A DNA stretch of 64,000 nucleotides, from contig OY821518.1 of NCBI GenBank assembly GCA_963682025.1, forward strand, positions 10,096,090 through 10,160,089, in the 5' to 3' direction. The DNA is from Cordilura impudica (taxonomy: Eukaryota > Arthropoda > Insecta > Diptera > Scathophagidae). Both the position numbers and the translations under genes were made by a program. Positions 1 through 11,980 of this stretch are shown here, piece by piece. Positions within the stretch are counted from its first letter, which is position 1. Each line of letters starts with the position of its first letter. The notes beneath the pieces are model-generated. The model was given only the letters and a program-made list of their open reading frames with translations, did no database searches and was not told the DNA's origin.

Positions 1-720
1 TAGCATAAACAAAACTGTATCCAACTTCTTTAAGCGATTTTGCATAATTAAACACTTCCATGGACTCCTTACATAGAAAATCATTGACATATACTTTTTT
101 AAAATCATCCATATCTTTCATTTTTGCTTTTTCAGCCATAAATATCTTTTCACTTTTTTATTTGAAAATTTTACAACAATAAACTTCTTTTTTGGTTCAG
201 TAGATACATTGGAAAATTTGTCTTTCGTATTCAAAAAAATAAGCCTCATCAATTTCATCCTCACATATATCGGTACCAGTTTTCTGAGCAATATTTAAAA
301 CAACATCGATAGCTTTTACTTTCTCATCTTTAACTTGTACTCCATTAATAACACAATCGTTTTGTACTCTAACATCATTTAAAAATTTAACGCTCGATTT
401 CAGCTGTTTAACTTCATTACGTAGTGATTTGTTTTCCTTTTGCAAATTATTAATTTTTTTGTTATTATTTGTAACACCTTTTAAAATCGTATCATATTGG
501 GAGGACATAAATTTAATAGACTCCCTAATATCATCCAGCTGATTAAGTTTACATTTAATTTCAGTCAGCTCACTCACAACACTTGCGCTATCACTTGGTT
601 GGCAAAAATGACATGTAAACTCTAGAGAAGCATTATTAAGCAATTTTTCAATTTGCTTTTATCTTTCTTCGTACATATTGAATGCAGCGTTTTATTACAA
701 ACATCGCACTGCAACGCATC
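1..720 (-). pseudogene. FP25K-like ORF1 protein of a non-LTR element, decayed, 3' end cut by window edge
   Basis: Reading leftwards, a C-x2-C / H-x3-C / C-x2-C zinc-finger-like pattern (about 715-600) is followed by a coiled coil (heptad-rich, about 560-400) and then a domain with the pattern of the baculovirus FP25K C-terminal family (VKAIDVVLNIAQ, then near 120-1 KKVYVNDFL and EVFNYAKSLKEVGY). PHD-like finger plus coiled coil plus FP domain is the usual layout of ORF1-type proteins of insect non-LTR retrotransposons, so I read this as a transposon gene and not as an integrated virus. The longest open piece is 197-643. At least three frameshifts (near 640, 225 and 150) break it. It butts directly against a mariner fragment at about 722. 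Family assignment is from recognition of motifs only. Confidence 0.7.
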
Positions 721-723
721 TTC

Positions 724-1135
724 ATCAGTTTGTGGATTTTCTTAACTGTTTTTGGCATGGCCACCTCAATTGGCCGACCACTATGATGTTCGTCTTACCA
801 GGTCGTTCATTTAAACTCTACCACCCAATTTTTTATAGTCGTAAACGAAGGATCAGATCGCCCAGAGTAGAATTTTGCTCGGCATTAATATTGGTTGAAC
901 TTAGACCTTTCAAATGAAGGAATTGAATTACATAACGGTGACCAATTTTTTTTCCATATTTACATATTCACGAATATCATTAACTTTTGATGGTTAAAAA
1001 AAAATACTGAACAACGTGACACCTTGAACCTTAAAACATATATATTTTTTATAAGGTTGCCACTCTTCACCAACGTAATTTTTTTCAAACTACTGCCGCC
1101 ATCTATACATCATGTCGGGTTGTTCTGAGATTGCC
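724..1135 (-). mobile_element. Mariner transposon fragment (5' part of element)
   Basis: On the minus strand the pieces STLG, then KNWV.EFK, then GRPIEV and KTVKKIHK lie in changing frames. They match the N-terminal region of mariner transposases just before the catalytic domain. The right end carries a region shared with the second fragment at 52.4-52.8 kb (CTGCCGCCATCTATACA), which should be the element's outer end. The catalytic part is missing because the sequence switches to the FP-type gene at about 722. Several frameshifts and a stop make it dead. Confidence 0.65.
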
Positions 1136-1145
1136 ACCGTATAAA

Positions 1146-2497
1146 CTAATTAATATTATTTTTGTTTTTTTTTAATTTTAAAAATGCAAAAAAATTTTTT
1201 TTAAAAAATATAATTAAAAACAGTTTTTTTTTTTATTTTTCAAAATGTGACTATTTAAATGAGGTTCATATACAATTTTGTAATTTAAAAATTCAATGTC
1301 AAGCGCATAATTATTAAAAATTCTAAAAAAAAAATCACTCAATAAATGCAAGTTTAATGCAATTTTAGAATGTTGTTCAAAAATCATGTGCTACAGTTCA
1401 CAGTGACTTTGAAATTGAAGATGATCACTTAAAATATATAAATGAACTTGAAAATAAAAAAAATAAAAACAATATCGAGGCATTATTTATTGTAAACGGC
1501 TATAAACTGTATCTCAATTAACGCAATAAATTTAGATTTTTTTTTTGCTAATGACCATAAATTTTTATATTCAATGCAAAAAAATATATAAATCGACCTT
1601 ATAACTAAAATTATATTTATATGTAAATGAATAAATTTTAAAGTTAAGATGTCTCTGAAATAAGTCCAAAGTTTATACTTAGGTGCAACATTCCAATATT
1701 TTTATTATTATTATTAATTACAGATTTTCCTTGAGATTTTTCCATAATTCTGAATAAATAATTTATTTAAAGAATTAAAAATTATTAAATTGTATTTAAA
1801 GTAGTTTCATTTTTTACACCACTATTTATGTCCAGCTGGTAGATAAATATTTCTATTATTTTCCAAAATTAATTGTTTAATTTTTTTGCTGTTAAAAAAT
1901 TGTTTTCTTAATGTCATTTGTCTGAAAGGTTTGAAGATTAATTATTTAAATAATAGTTTTAAGTGTTACTATGTAAATTCAATGATTTTTTTTTGTTTGT
2001 TTTTAAATAAACGGAAGTATTTATTATATTTATTTTTAAGTAAAAATATTTCAAATAAAAAAAAATTAAAACTATAAAACAAAAGACTTAAGACACAAAC
2101 TTATAACTTATGATCATTCTGATCATCTTACGACTTTAATTTTTATTAACGTCATTATTTATATCTTTAACTTTTATTACTCTTTACAATTGATTCTCAA
2201 ATAATTTTGTTACATTTCTCATAATAAGTGTTATGGATGTAACCAGGTGTCTTCATACTACATATATTTATGTAATTGCTTTTTTCAAGGTCGCTAAAAT
2301 TTATAACATTAATTTCGTTATGGTTGCTCTTATATACCCTACGTGCATCTAACTGTGTGATAGATTTAATAAAATACTTATATTGCTTATGTGTGGTGGT
2401 ATTTAAATTTACTTAAGATTAAGAGATATTTAAAAATAAGTCATTTGTCGATATGTTGTCGTGTGTTGGTTTGCTTGACAGTCAAAGCTTTTACATA
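1146..2497. other. AT-rich sequence without recognised features
   Basis: There is no coding pattern beyond short low-complexity reading frames, and I see no repeat shared with the rest of the window. Poly(T) and poly(A) tracts are frequent near 1150-1230. Confidence 0.5.
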
Positions 2498-2874
2498 TCT
2501 ATAATATTAATAGGCTAGACGATTTCTTGTGACCGATGTTTTGTTCTACCATTTTATCCAGATTTTGACCAAGCATATATTATTTTAAAGGTATTTCTTT
2601 TTAGCCGTTTTGCAGATTTACGGATTTTTAAATTTTTTCTTTTATTTTGAGTAAATTGCATTTAAAGTTGCTACCAACATATACACAAAATTATACATAT
2701 GCTCTGTGTGCTTTCTTAAATTTGTTAATGTGTTTGAAATAAAAATGAGTTTGTTTCTTGTGTTGATTTGTGAATTGGCTATAATAGATTAGCATACCTT
2801 CAGGGTATTTATTTAATGAAAAAATAAAATTTCCTAGAAGTTGCACTCGAATTTCGAGGGCTGGAATCTGCTAG
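2498..2874 (+). mobile_element. Family A: short non-autonomous Helitron, full length
   Basis: This is one of about ten copies in the window. It starts TCTATAATATTAATAGG and ends CTGGAATCTGCTAG. Just before the end lies a small hairpin (CTCGAATTTCGAG). A 5' TC, a 3' CTAG and a subterminal hairpin are the signature of Helitrons, which insert between A and T; here the base before is A and the base after is T. There is no target duplication and no terminal inverted repeat. It is 377 bp long and noncoding. Confidence 0.75.
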
Positions 2875-4247
2875 TTTTATTAATTGGTCTAATTCCCTTA
2901 ATAAATGTAGGGTATTAAATATATATTATAATAAAGCCTAACCATTTTAATTTCATTTAGTCTTTGATCTACGCACATACAATACACTAAAAAATTTTAG
3001 TTAAAAAAACTTTTCGCATCATTAAAAAAACAAACAAAACAAAAATGCATTAATTATGTATGAATGTTATGAAGGTGTTAAATGACTTTTGACTACTGGT
3101 AATGTTTTAGATTCGAATATATAAAAAAAGAATAGCCAAACAAATCCATGCATTCAAATATTTATATCACTGTACAACTTATCTATAATGTTGTACGTTG
3201 ACATTTTTTTACCCAGAAATTTAGCAATTTAACAAAGTATTAAGAAGAAACAGAAGTCAAGACTTTTTTTTTAATTATTATTATTTTTTGATTATGATTA
3301 TTATATTTTCAACTCAAATTACTTCTGCTATATTGAAATAGTGTAGTTCAAGTGTAATTGTATCCAACTGTTTTGTTAAAACATCATGAATGAAATAGAT
3401 GACTTTGGAAAAGATAATAATAAAAGGTGCACACACCAACCTTCAATTGAAAGCAAAAGTGACCTTAACGAGAATATAACAAAAAAAAAAAAACAAAAAA
3501 AAAAAACAACAAACAATTTGAACATAAAAAAATTAAGCTTTCTGTTAAATAATTATAACGGCTTAAGTAATAATTGTTTTTTTTTTTTATTTTATTTCTT
3601 CTAAGCTTTAACATTGCTGGTGTTTAACTTGTAACCACAGGGAGTTCAATTGCCTAATATTATGGAAAAAATGTGGGCATACACTTACATATGGCACTTT
3701 AGGGTACTTTAAGGTAAAATGTCACATATACTTTAAAGTTGATTTTTGAATTTGATCCATATAATGTCTGGTATATCACATTGGTATCTTAGTTATATCA
3801 CATTGTATCAGTTCATATTTTAATGGTATCTGATTATATATTTTCACACGGACAACTATCATTTATTTAAATAATTATGCTTCTTAATTAAACATTTAAT
3901 TAATTTACCAATTTAACACTTCATTTATAATAATCTTCCATTACAGATATACTCGTAAATACAAAACGAAGTACATAACCAAAAAATTTAACACGCAATA
4001 TATCAAGTAAACATTTTGCTTAAAGCTTTAATAGAGAAAAATTATTTTTCAATATTTAAAAAAAGCCATTATTAATAAATTAATATTTAGGAGTGATTTG
4101 TAAATAATTTTTGCACAAAACTTACACCGATCGGCTGTTCAAATACTATTTTCTTCCGAAAAAAGTGCAAGGTGATAATTTATATAGAATTTCTCAACTT
4201 TTGGGATGACTGAGAACATTAACTTCATAGACAACATCGTTAATATT
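2875..4247. other. AT-rich sequence without recognised genes
   Basis: A 72-codon frame at 3386 begins with a varied peptide (MNEIDDFGKDNNKRC) but runs into poly(K) and then poly(F) simple sequence with no convincing splice donor, so I do not call it a gene. No repeat family of the window is seen here. Confidence 0.45.
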
Positions 4248-5016
4248 AAAACAAGTAAGAAAATTATAGTCGACTATACGATACCCTATACCATGCGTTT
4301 AGAGACCCTATCTCTTAGGCCTAACTAACTGGATATAGAAAATAAGCATAAACTAAATTTGAGTGGGATCTTTATTAATTTTTTTGGCTGCAGATATGAA
4401 AAAGTTCATATCGGATGCTATATCTATATGGGGACTAGGTCCAATAATGGACCGATCCTGATCATGTTTGGTAAAGTCTCTTGTATTTTGCAAAAATATG
4501 TACAAACCAAATTTGAGAAGAATCAGTGCAATATTTTTGTTTTTTGATAGGTTTAAGTGAAGATGGGGAAGCTGCTCTATATGGGGCCTATGACTAAGAG
4601 TTGTCCCATAGGGATCAATTTTGGACTACTCATTAATGGATGTAATAAACGCATACAAACCCAATTTGAGTAAGATCTATATGACAATTTGGATCTTATG
4701 GCAATTTATGTCGATTTCATATGGGTAATTTGTATGGGGGCTAGGTCTGAACATGGACCGATTCTCACCAATTTCAACAGCGTTCATCCCATGGCCGATG
4801 AAAGCTTATATACCAAATTTCATCGAAATATATTCATATTTGCGACCTGCAGTTTGATTACAAGCTTTACATGGACACACAGAACGGACGGACGGACATC
4901 GTTAAATCGAATCAGATAGTGATTCTGATTCGATCGGTATAACAAAAGATGGGTCTAGGTCAAATATTTTTGATAGTTACAAACAGCAGCACAAAGTCAT
5001 TATACCCAAACCACAT
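4248..5016 (+). mobile_element. Family B repeat (DINE-1/mini-me-like), long subfamily, 3' end truncated
   Basis: It starts AAACAAGTAAGAAAATTATA and stops at ACCCAAACCACAT, about 20 bp before the end of other copies (AGTGGTATAGGGTATAAAA). It carries the ACGG microsatellite (4876-4888) and three diverged internal repeat units beginning TATGGGG. Only the long subfamily keeps the segment ATGACTAAGAGTTGTCCCAT. A GTCY microsatellite, a TATACCC subterminal motif and absence of target duplication are known for DINE-1/mini-me (Helentron-associated) elements. The short reading frames in it recur in all copies and are not genes. Confidence 0.7.
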
Positions 5017-8000
5017 GTACCTGCTTTCGTTTACTCTAGTTGAACCAATGACTTTAAAAAGAGTCCAAGCATGAATATAAGAATAAGGCATTTTCTTTTC
5101 TTTCCTAAGATCGATAACACCAAACAATATAGTATTAATTCCAAACTATCTGTCGAGAAGTTGTTGGCGGAGGAACCAGGGATGGTCAACGGCGCACTTC
5201 GAGCTTTCCTCAGAAAGTTACTCCAGCAAACCGACAAAGGGCGGTATAACCCCACCATCATCGGCAGATTAAAACCTGTCATTTATACCCAGAACTCTGG
5301 AGGCATTCTGCATGCTATAGCTGGCAGCCTCAGCAGCAGAATCGGATGCGGTAGTCCAATCAGCTGTCCATCTTAAATCCAACCATTACTGAAACCACAG
5401 CAAGAGAAAGAAATCGGCCGGATAATTTGATGACGACTTTTGGAATTAAAATAAGGACACGAGTTGGAACATGGAATGTTAGAACGCTTTTGGAAACGTC
5501 AAAACTGAAGCAAGTATGCAGACAGAGCTAGCTATAGAACATACAAATTCTGGGGCTAGCTGATATACGATGGGCAGATTATGGGGAATTCATAACATCT
5601 GACAATTTCACTCTTATATTCCGGGAGATCGAATAATGAACTAAGAACAAGCGGTGTTGGCATTTTACTATCAAGATATGCACATAAGTCTCTGCTGGAG
5701 TGGAAACCTCACTCAGATCGCATAATTGAAGCGCGTTTTCGTACAAGAGTCTGAAACCTCACTTTTATACAGTGCTATGCACCCACGGAAACCCCAGAGT
5801 TTTCAGTAAAAGAAGATTTCTCTAACAGCCTAAACACTGTGTTGTCAAATGTGCGACAAGGAGATATTGTCATCCTTCTAGCCGACTTTAACGCGCAAGT
5901 CGGGTGTGATAATACAACTCTCCAAAATGTGATGGGTACACACGGCATAGGCCGAATGACTGAAAACGGGAAGTTTCTTACAGAAACGAGCGTAACTCAT
6001 AACCTCCTGATCCATAAAACAACCTGGGTGTCCCCGGATCAGCGCACTGAAAACCAAATCGATCATATTCTGATAAGCAGAAAATGGAATGGGTTCATTA
6101 CTGGATGTACGAAATAAAAGAGGTGCAGACGTCGCAAGCGATCACCACCTTCTCATCGCATCTGTACATCTCAAGATCGCTGCGATAAGGAAAGATAACA
6201 AACGTTCAAGGAAATTTAATATTCCCCGTCTACAAAGTGATAATGTCGTCACATCGTACACAAACTCTTTAAAATCAGCTGTTAACAGTATCCCTGGCGA
6301 AGCACGCAGTTCATGGAATGCCATCAAAGATATATTTCTATCCTCTGCTAATAATAACATCGGATTTGCCATGGATTTCCGATGAAACATGGAATCTTAT
6401 CCAGCAGAGAAAGGCTGCTAAAGAGGCAATTAATGCTGCAAAGACACGCAACGCCAAACTCGAAGCAAATAGTAACCATACTAGGCTTAACCGTATGATA
6501 AAAAAGAGTGCGCGCTGAGACAAACGGAAGCATGTGGAAGACGAAGCATCAGAAGCACAACAAGCAAGTGAAACGAACCGATGTACAGACTTATACATGG
6601 CAGTTAGGCTTCTGGCTAAACGACCTTTTGTATCCGGTAAGCCACTTAAAGGTGAAAATGGTATCTCGGCTACGGCAAAAGATAAGCAAAAGGGAGATAT
6701 GGAAAAGGTTCTACACAAACCTCTCCAACTAAGATACACACGATGGATTGCAGTGTAACTGCGGCACCCATGTTGTTAATATAAATCTACAAACGCAGTT
6801 TCCTCCAGTACAAGAAATAGCTGACGCCATAAAGGCCCTAAAGTCTAACAAAGCGCCTGGCACCTACAACATCGCTCCAGAATTGTTGAAAGCAGACCCC
6901 ATAACCAGCGCTAAGCTTCTTCATCCCTTTATCATAAGTTTTTGGGAAAGTGGATATCTCCCTAGCGAACTGAAGGAAGGTGTCATAGTTAAATTACCAA
7001 AGAAAGGTGACCTCTCAAATTGCTCCAATTGGCGAGGCATAACACTTCTATGCAGCTTCAATAAAATAATAACTTATGTCATCTATAACAGAATTAACAA
7101 CGCTTACCCCTCTTAACTTAGCGAAGAACAAGCAGGCTTCCGACAGCATAAAGCATGCGTAGACCATGTCAACAGCCTGCGCGTAATAGTGGAGCAAAGT
7201 GTGGAATACTGATCGCCTTTATACTTAATATTCATCGACTTCGTAAAAGCATTCGATAAACTACGCCACGATGCAATCTGGCTACGCTTCGATGCAAAGG
7301 CTTCCCCGAAAAAATTATTGATTTAATAAAAAGCCTATACCGCGAAGCACGAAGATGAGCTAAGCGCCAGTATATATGTTAAAATAGTAGTGCGGCAGGG
7401 CTGCATCCTCTCCCCAACGCTCTTTAACGTCTTGCTTGATTTCGTTATGAATCATGCTCTCGAAAATCACAAAATAACTTGGGGGCTGCAGGGGTTTTTA
7501 CATGACCTTGACTATGCGGACGATATCTGCCTGCTTGCGTATAATTACGAGGATATGGCCCTAAAACTAAACTCGGTTGCTACGGTCGCGGCTAGAGCAG
7601 GGCTCTGCATAAACGGTGACAAAACAAAAACTATGTGAATAAACACAAATAAAAACCGTCCGTTTCAACTAGCTGGCACTCCTCTGGAAGATATACAAGC
7701 CTTCCCCTACTTAGGCTGCATAATCTCAATTACCGGTGGAGCGCAGAAGATATCGAAAACCGAATCAAAAAAGCACAGCAAGTTTTCGGCCAACTTAAGA
7801 ACATATGGAACTCCTCTTCAATCTCACGCAAAACAAAACTACGAATTTTTAAATCCAACGTTACTTCAGTACTACTGTATGGTTGTGAAACATGGAACGC
7901 GGCCCCGAAACTCCTTCAACGTATACAAACCTTCATCAACCGTTGCCTTAGACGCTTGCTAAGGATATACTGGCCAAACACAATCTCGAATGCTAGCTTA

Positions 8001-8307
8001 TGGTCACTGACAAACCAAACACCAATCCACTTAAACATTATGGAACGCAAGTGGAACTGGATAGGCCATACTTTGAGGAAACAACCAAAAGACATCACTA
8101 GGCAAGCCATTGAGTGGAATCCGTAGGGCAGTCGTTGAAGGGGTCGTCCGGCGCACACTTGGAGAAGACAGCTCGAAAAGGACATTGAGAAAAGCGGAAA
8201 GAGCTGGAGCGAAATTAAAAGCTTATCATCAAACAGAACACGATTCAAAAATTTTGTTGTGGCCCTATGCTCCTTATAGGAGTGAAAGGAATAAATATAT
8301 ATATATA
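5017..8307 (+). mobile_element. RTE-like non-LTR retrotransposon, near full length, dead
   Basis: An apurinic-like endonuclease region (about 5430-6120, with GTWNVRTLLE and NQIDHILISRKW) is followed by a reverse transcriptase (about 6790-7640) and a C-terminal region (LLYGCETW near 7872, [11 protein letters not shown] near 8047). The order and motifs match the endonuclease-reverse transcriptases that databases often label craniofacial development protein 2-like, which I place in the RTE clade. The tail is a small hairpin (GCTCCTTATAGGAG) and an AT dinucleotide run, as is usual for RTE. It starts exactly where the family B copy is cut off. Confidence 0.8.
5425..8273 (+). pseudogene. Endonuclease-reverse transcriptase polyprotein (RTE-like)
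   Basis: The longest open stretches are 5839-6117 (endonuclease core with LADFNAQVGC, TWVSPDQRTENQID), 6748-7116 (fingers; IKALKSNKAPGTYNIAPELL and NWRGITLLCSFNKI) and 7390-7638 (palm; VRQGCILSPTLF, DLDYADDICLL with the catalytic AD-D at about 7515-7523). The first catalytic aspartate lies in FIDFVKAFDK near 7229. The frame is broken by stops (near 7106, 7212, 7638) and several frameshifts, so no active enzyme can be made. Its GC content is clearly above that of the surroundings. Confidence 0.8.
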
Positions 8308-8705
8308 TTAGGGTGGGTCGATTTATTTTTCGACATTTTCCATGTGATTTCCGTATTCTATGGGTTATTCCATGAAAATTTGCCAAAGGAACCATACCTC
8401 TATCGTTAAAATCGAGTCCCCTACTTTTTGTTGGTAGATTTTTTCCCAAATTGACGTTCGTATGAAATATTACCTACACGTTCACATCCATAACTCATTA
8501 CCATTACCTACACGTTCACATCCATAACGCCAGTAGGCGCGTTGGAAAGGTGAGCTCATTTTGATCAATTTACAAAAAAAAATCTTCAACATTGGTCCAA
8601 CGGTTCAAAAGTTACGGGCCTTTTTGTCCAAATTTTGGAGCATTTTTCCATTTTTTTCACGATTTTGTACAAGAATATTACTTTCATGGCCATTTTTTTG
8701 GCTCA
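8308..8705 (+). repeat. Left long terminal inverted repeat
   Basis: It pairs with 11575-11889. The left arm has about 90 bp not present on the right (about 8472-8565). That insert holds a direct duplication of TACCTACACGTTCACATCC. The matching peptide frames at 8592 and on the minus strand at 11512 are simply this repeat read in the same sense and are not genes. Confidence 0.8.
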
Positions 8706-9064
8706 ATTTTTTTGACTTACGAAGCTTACGAACCTTACGATAGACTTCTTTATTTTTGTTTGTTTATAATATTCCAGCGCAAGAAGGATAGAGATAAAGA
8801 TGATGCCAGTCATTTACTGTTATATGCTCTCATTTGCTCTCTTTTTAGGGTTTGCATACGATTTATAAAGAATAATTCTTCGCTGACGTCATTTTGACAA
8901 CAACAAATACACAGCAATTCTAATTGGACGAAACAATCAGCTGTAGTTGGCGGGGTGGTGATTCCAGTGTATGCTAGTTTTGTTTGAGCGTCATTTCAGT
9001 GAAGTGTTACTTGAAATAACTAACAAATAATCAAACTATTTTGAAATTTAGAAAAGATTTAAAG

Positions 9065-9143
9065 GTAAGTGTAAAAACATTGCTAACTTTTATAGTTAAT
9101 ATTTATATCATTATTCTATGAAAAACATATTTAATTCTTTTAG
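9065..9143 (+). other. Candidate 5' UTR intron of transposon gene
   Basis: The donor AAAG|GTAAGTG and acceptor TTCTTTTAG flank 79 bases directly before the start codon at 9158. The 5' exon upstream would begin near 8990, where a TCAGT initiator-like motif (8996-9000) is present. Both splice sites agree with the consensus, but splicing is inferred. Confidence 0.55.
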
Positions 9144-9157
9144 TGACGGTTTAAAAA

Positions 9158-11330
9158 ATGGATTCAGAGCCTGGTTCTTCGCAAAATCCAACAGATACCC
9201 AACGCAGTAGTTTGCAACATTTGGTCACTCATGATGTTTTTTCTTTTGGCGTGGCCTGTGAATTACCTGATATTAATCTGTCAACTAAACGAGATATATT
9301 GAAATACTATTTTTTCTTGGCCGAACGTTCAAAAGCCCAAAGCAAAATGTTTTCGTATAAAAGATTTACTCCCCAAGTAGCAGACAGATTGTTAGAAATT
9401 TGGAATCAACTTAATATTGAACTTATACTCAAAGGTCGCATTATTAGAAAATTGAATAATTTGCTTGACGCATATAGTAATGCAGATAAACAACGAGTAA
9501 AACGCACAACAGAATTCAAAAAATTCGTAGAATCAACAAACCAATTATTCAACATTGGAAAATGTAAATGCAACTTGAAAGAAAACGACTGCTCATGTTG
9601 ATCTATCCCAGAAAACTTAAAAGATTTCATGCGCGATCAATATAATGACAGAATACAAACGATACCGGAACACGATAGTGGAAGTGAAGAGACGATACCA
9701 ACGACTATACCAACAATCCCAGTGAGCAACGATCCTACATACGAACCACATTATGACGAAATGGAAGTTGATGTGAGAGGAGGTTCAGAATTAGTTCTAC
9801 CACCACAAACATACACTCTCAGATACAATACTAAAAATTATGCAATGATGTGTGACAGATTTGGTGTGCATGATAGAATGGGATCAGCATTGGCAACAGC
9901 TCTGATGGAAGACCTGGGCGTAAAAGATGCTCATGACAATCTTGTCATCATGGATAAAAGTAAACTTCGTAGAGAAAGAGAAAAATGGAGACAAGACGCA
10001 CTTCGTAAGCGGTATGATGGCTCGAATTTGACATCATTTTCATTCGACGGCAGGAAAAATGATGCTCTAATTGTAGAAAAAATTGATGAGAAGTTGCATC
10101 CAAGGATGGTTAAAGAACCTCATCTAGTTGTTTTGAGGAAACCAAAATCTCAATTGATAGGCTACACAAAACTAGAAAGTGAAACTGCGGCAAGCAAAGT
10201 CAACAAATTGATCGAATTCTTCTAAGAAAAACAATTGTGTCTCGATTCATTAATTGCCATATGCGCTGATGGTGAACCAACAAATACTGGCGTACACGGT
10301 GGAATTTTGCGACTATTCGAAAAACAGTGAAAGAGACCACTGCACTGGTTTGTGTGTCCTCTGCACTTTAACGAGCTTCCGTTTAGACATTTGTTTGACA
10401 CTTTAGACAAATCAACCACCACTGGACCACGATCAACTACCGGAAAGTTGAGCTCAAAAATTGCTGATTGTGAAAATCTTCCGGTATGTAATTTTTATAG
10501 CTGATTCTTTACCATTTTTTATTCTATTTTTTAGCTTTTATGTTTTCTTTTCAGGTGGTAACCGATTTTGAGGAAATCGCTTTGGAAAATATGCCTCCTG
10601 GTGATTTAAATCCAGAAGAATTATCTACTGATTCGAGGTACTTGATGTTAATGGCCAATGATTATTACGGTTGTATGTGACAACTAATAATCCAACTGAA
10701 AATTTAAAAATTCTGGCTAACTATATAATAAAAGTATACACGCCAATGTATTTCAATGTTAAGTATTATAGCTCTGCCGCATACGGTAGTACATTACTTT
10801 TTAAATTTATTACTTGGGCACGATTTTTACCACCGAATTTACTTGGAGTTGTAAATACAGTAATTCAAGATAATCCATATTTTGCACACTCAGAAAATAT
10901 CTTACTATCTATGTTGTTTGATGATAGAATTGAAAAACGAAACATTGCTATAAAGAAGATTTTACATTACCGAAGAGATATTGTCGACCCAACGGAACTT
11001 AGAGTTTATAAAAAATCTCTTATAAACTTTAATTGTACGGAATATACAAATATAATTGATTTAAATGACGATACCATTTTATTCGAACCACCGTTTACGC
11101 AAAGTTATTCGTATGAACATTTGGAGGGATATTTAAATTACGAAGTGCCACCGTTCGATGATCCACAAATTCCTGTACACATTCAAGGAACGGAAAGACA
11201 TGTCCAATTGCTGGCTGCCACTGCTAAACGAGTTGCAGGAAAGAATGTAGAAGGCGCTATGGCGACGACATTAGAGAGCCGTACGAAAACACCCAGACTT
11301 GAAACCAAACAAGACTTTCAAAAAAAATAA
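9158..11330 (+). pseudogene. Transposase-like protein of the long-TIR element, recently broken
   Basis: A single frame runs from ATG 9158 through stops at 9599 (TGA), 10223 (TAA) and 10328 (TGA) to a splice donor at 10484. It resumes at 10555 and then shifts near 10665 (with probable loss of some sequence) into a frame open to 11330. The N-terminal part is helical and basic. A central block has ICADGEPTNTG followed by CPLHFNELPFRHLF. The D followed by a C-x2-H pair recalls the RNase H-type core of hAT-like transposases, but I could not match it to hAT proper. The C-terminal part (10671-11330) is well preserved. An AATAAA signal lies near 11440. Confidence 0.6.
10484..10554 (+). other. Intron within the transposase-like gene
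   Basis: The donor CCG|GTATGTA and acceptor TTTTCTTTTCAG enclose 71 bases. Removing them keeps the reading frame (LP to VVTDFEE) and skips an in-frame stop just after the donor. Length and pyrimidine tract are typical of short fly introns. Confidence 0.65.
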
Positions 11331-11574
11331 TGTTTTTTCCACATTTTGTCTTTTACTACACTCAAATTGAATATTTTTTTTTTGATAATAGGTTGATAGA
11401 TAATTTATTATCTCTTAATTTGAATTTTTGTACAAAAAAAAAATAAAAAGGGAAAAAATCAAAAATTTGGTTGTATGTGTTATTTTGTTTTAGCAATATC
11501 GCATGAATTAATCAACCGAATTCGATAAATTTGGGCTTAAACTCTTCGTTTTGAATTGTAAATTGAATTAAATA

Positions 11575-11889
11575 ATGGATTGAGCCAAAAAAATGGCCAT
11601 GAAAGTAATATTCTTGGACAAAATCATGAAAAAAATGGAAAAATGCTCCAAAATTTGGACAAAAATGCCCGTAACTTTTGAACCGTTGGACCAATGTTGG
11701 AGATTTTTTTTGTAATATTTCATACGAACGTCAATTTGGGAAAAAATCTACCAACAAAAAGTAGGGGACTCGATTTTAACGATAGAGGTATGGTTCCTTC
11801 GGCAAATTTTCATTGAATAACCCATAGAATACGGAAATCATAGGGAAATTGGTGAATTTTTTCACTCCCTACATATCGACCCGCCCTAA
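11575..11889 (-). repeat. Right long terminal inverted repeat
   Basis: It is the inverted partner of 8308-8705. It ends ATCGACCCGCCCTAA next to an AT run. Differences from the left arm are few, apart from the ~90 bp insert missing here. Confidence 0.8.
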
Positions 11890-11980
11890 TATATATATAT
11901 CCGTAAAATTACATTAAACAAAAAAAAAAAAAAAAAAAACTGGACAAATGTTCTCTGGCCACATCTCTAGTATACAATAA

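Larger units (their letters stand above)
8308..11889 (+). mobile_element. 3.58 kb DNA transposon with ~300 bp terminal inverted repeats, superfamily unclear
   Basis: The left end (TTAGGGTGGGTCGATTTAT) is repeated inverted at the right end, and similarity of roughly 95% by eye runs for about 300 bp. Inside is a spliced gene on the plus strand with a 5' untranslated exon, an intron before the start codon and a second intron. The ends lie in AT dinucleotide runs, so the target duplication (TA or TATA or longer) cannot be read. It sits at the AT tail of the RTE element. Nothing in TIR or protein lets me name the superfamily with confidence. Confidence 0.75.

Noticed and set aside
1..720. Possible integrated baculovirus FP25K gene
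   Set aside because: Zinc-finger plus coiled-coil plus FP domain is the known layout of ORF1-type proteins of insect retrotransposons, and no other viral gene is nearby.
3386..3604. Plus-strand frame starting MNEIDDFGKDNNKRC
   Set aside because: First 33 residues look varied, but the frame runs into poly(A)/poly(T) and has no donor site; not enough to call an exon.
8592..11694. Two matching peptides (VQRFKSYG.FCPNFGAFFHFF) at both ends of the long-TIR element
   Set aside because: They are the terminal inverted repeat read outward to inward on both sides; noncoding.
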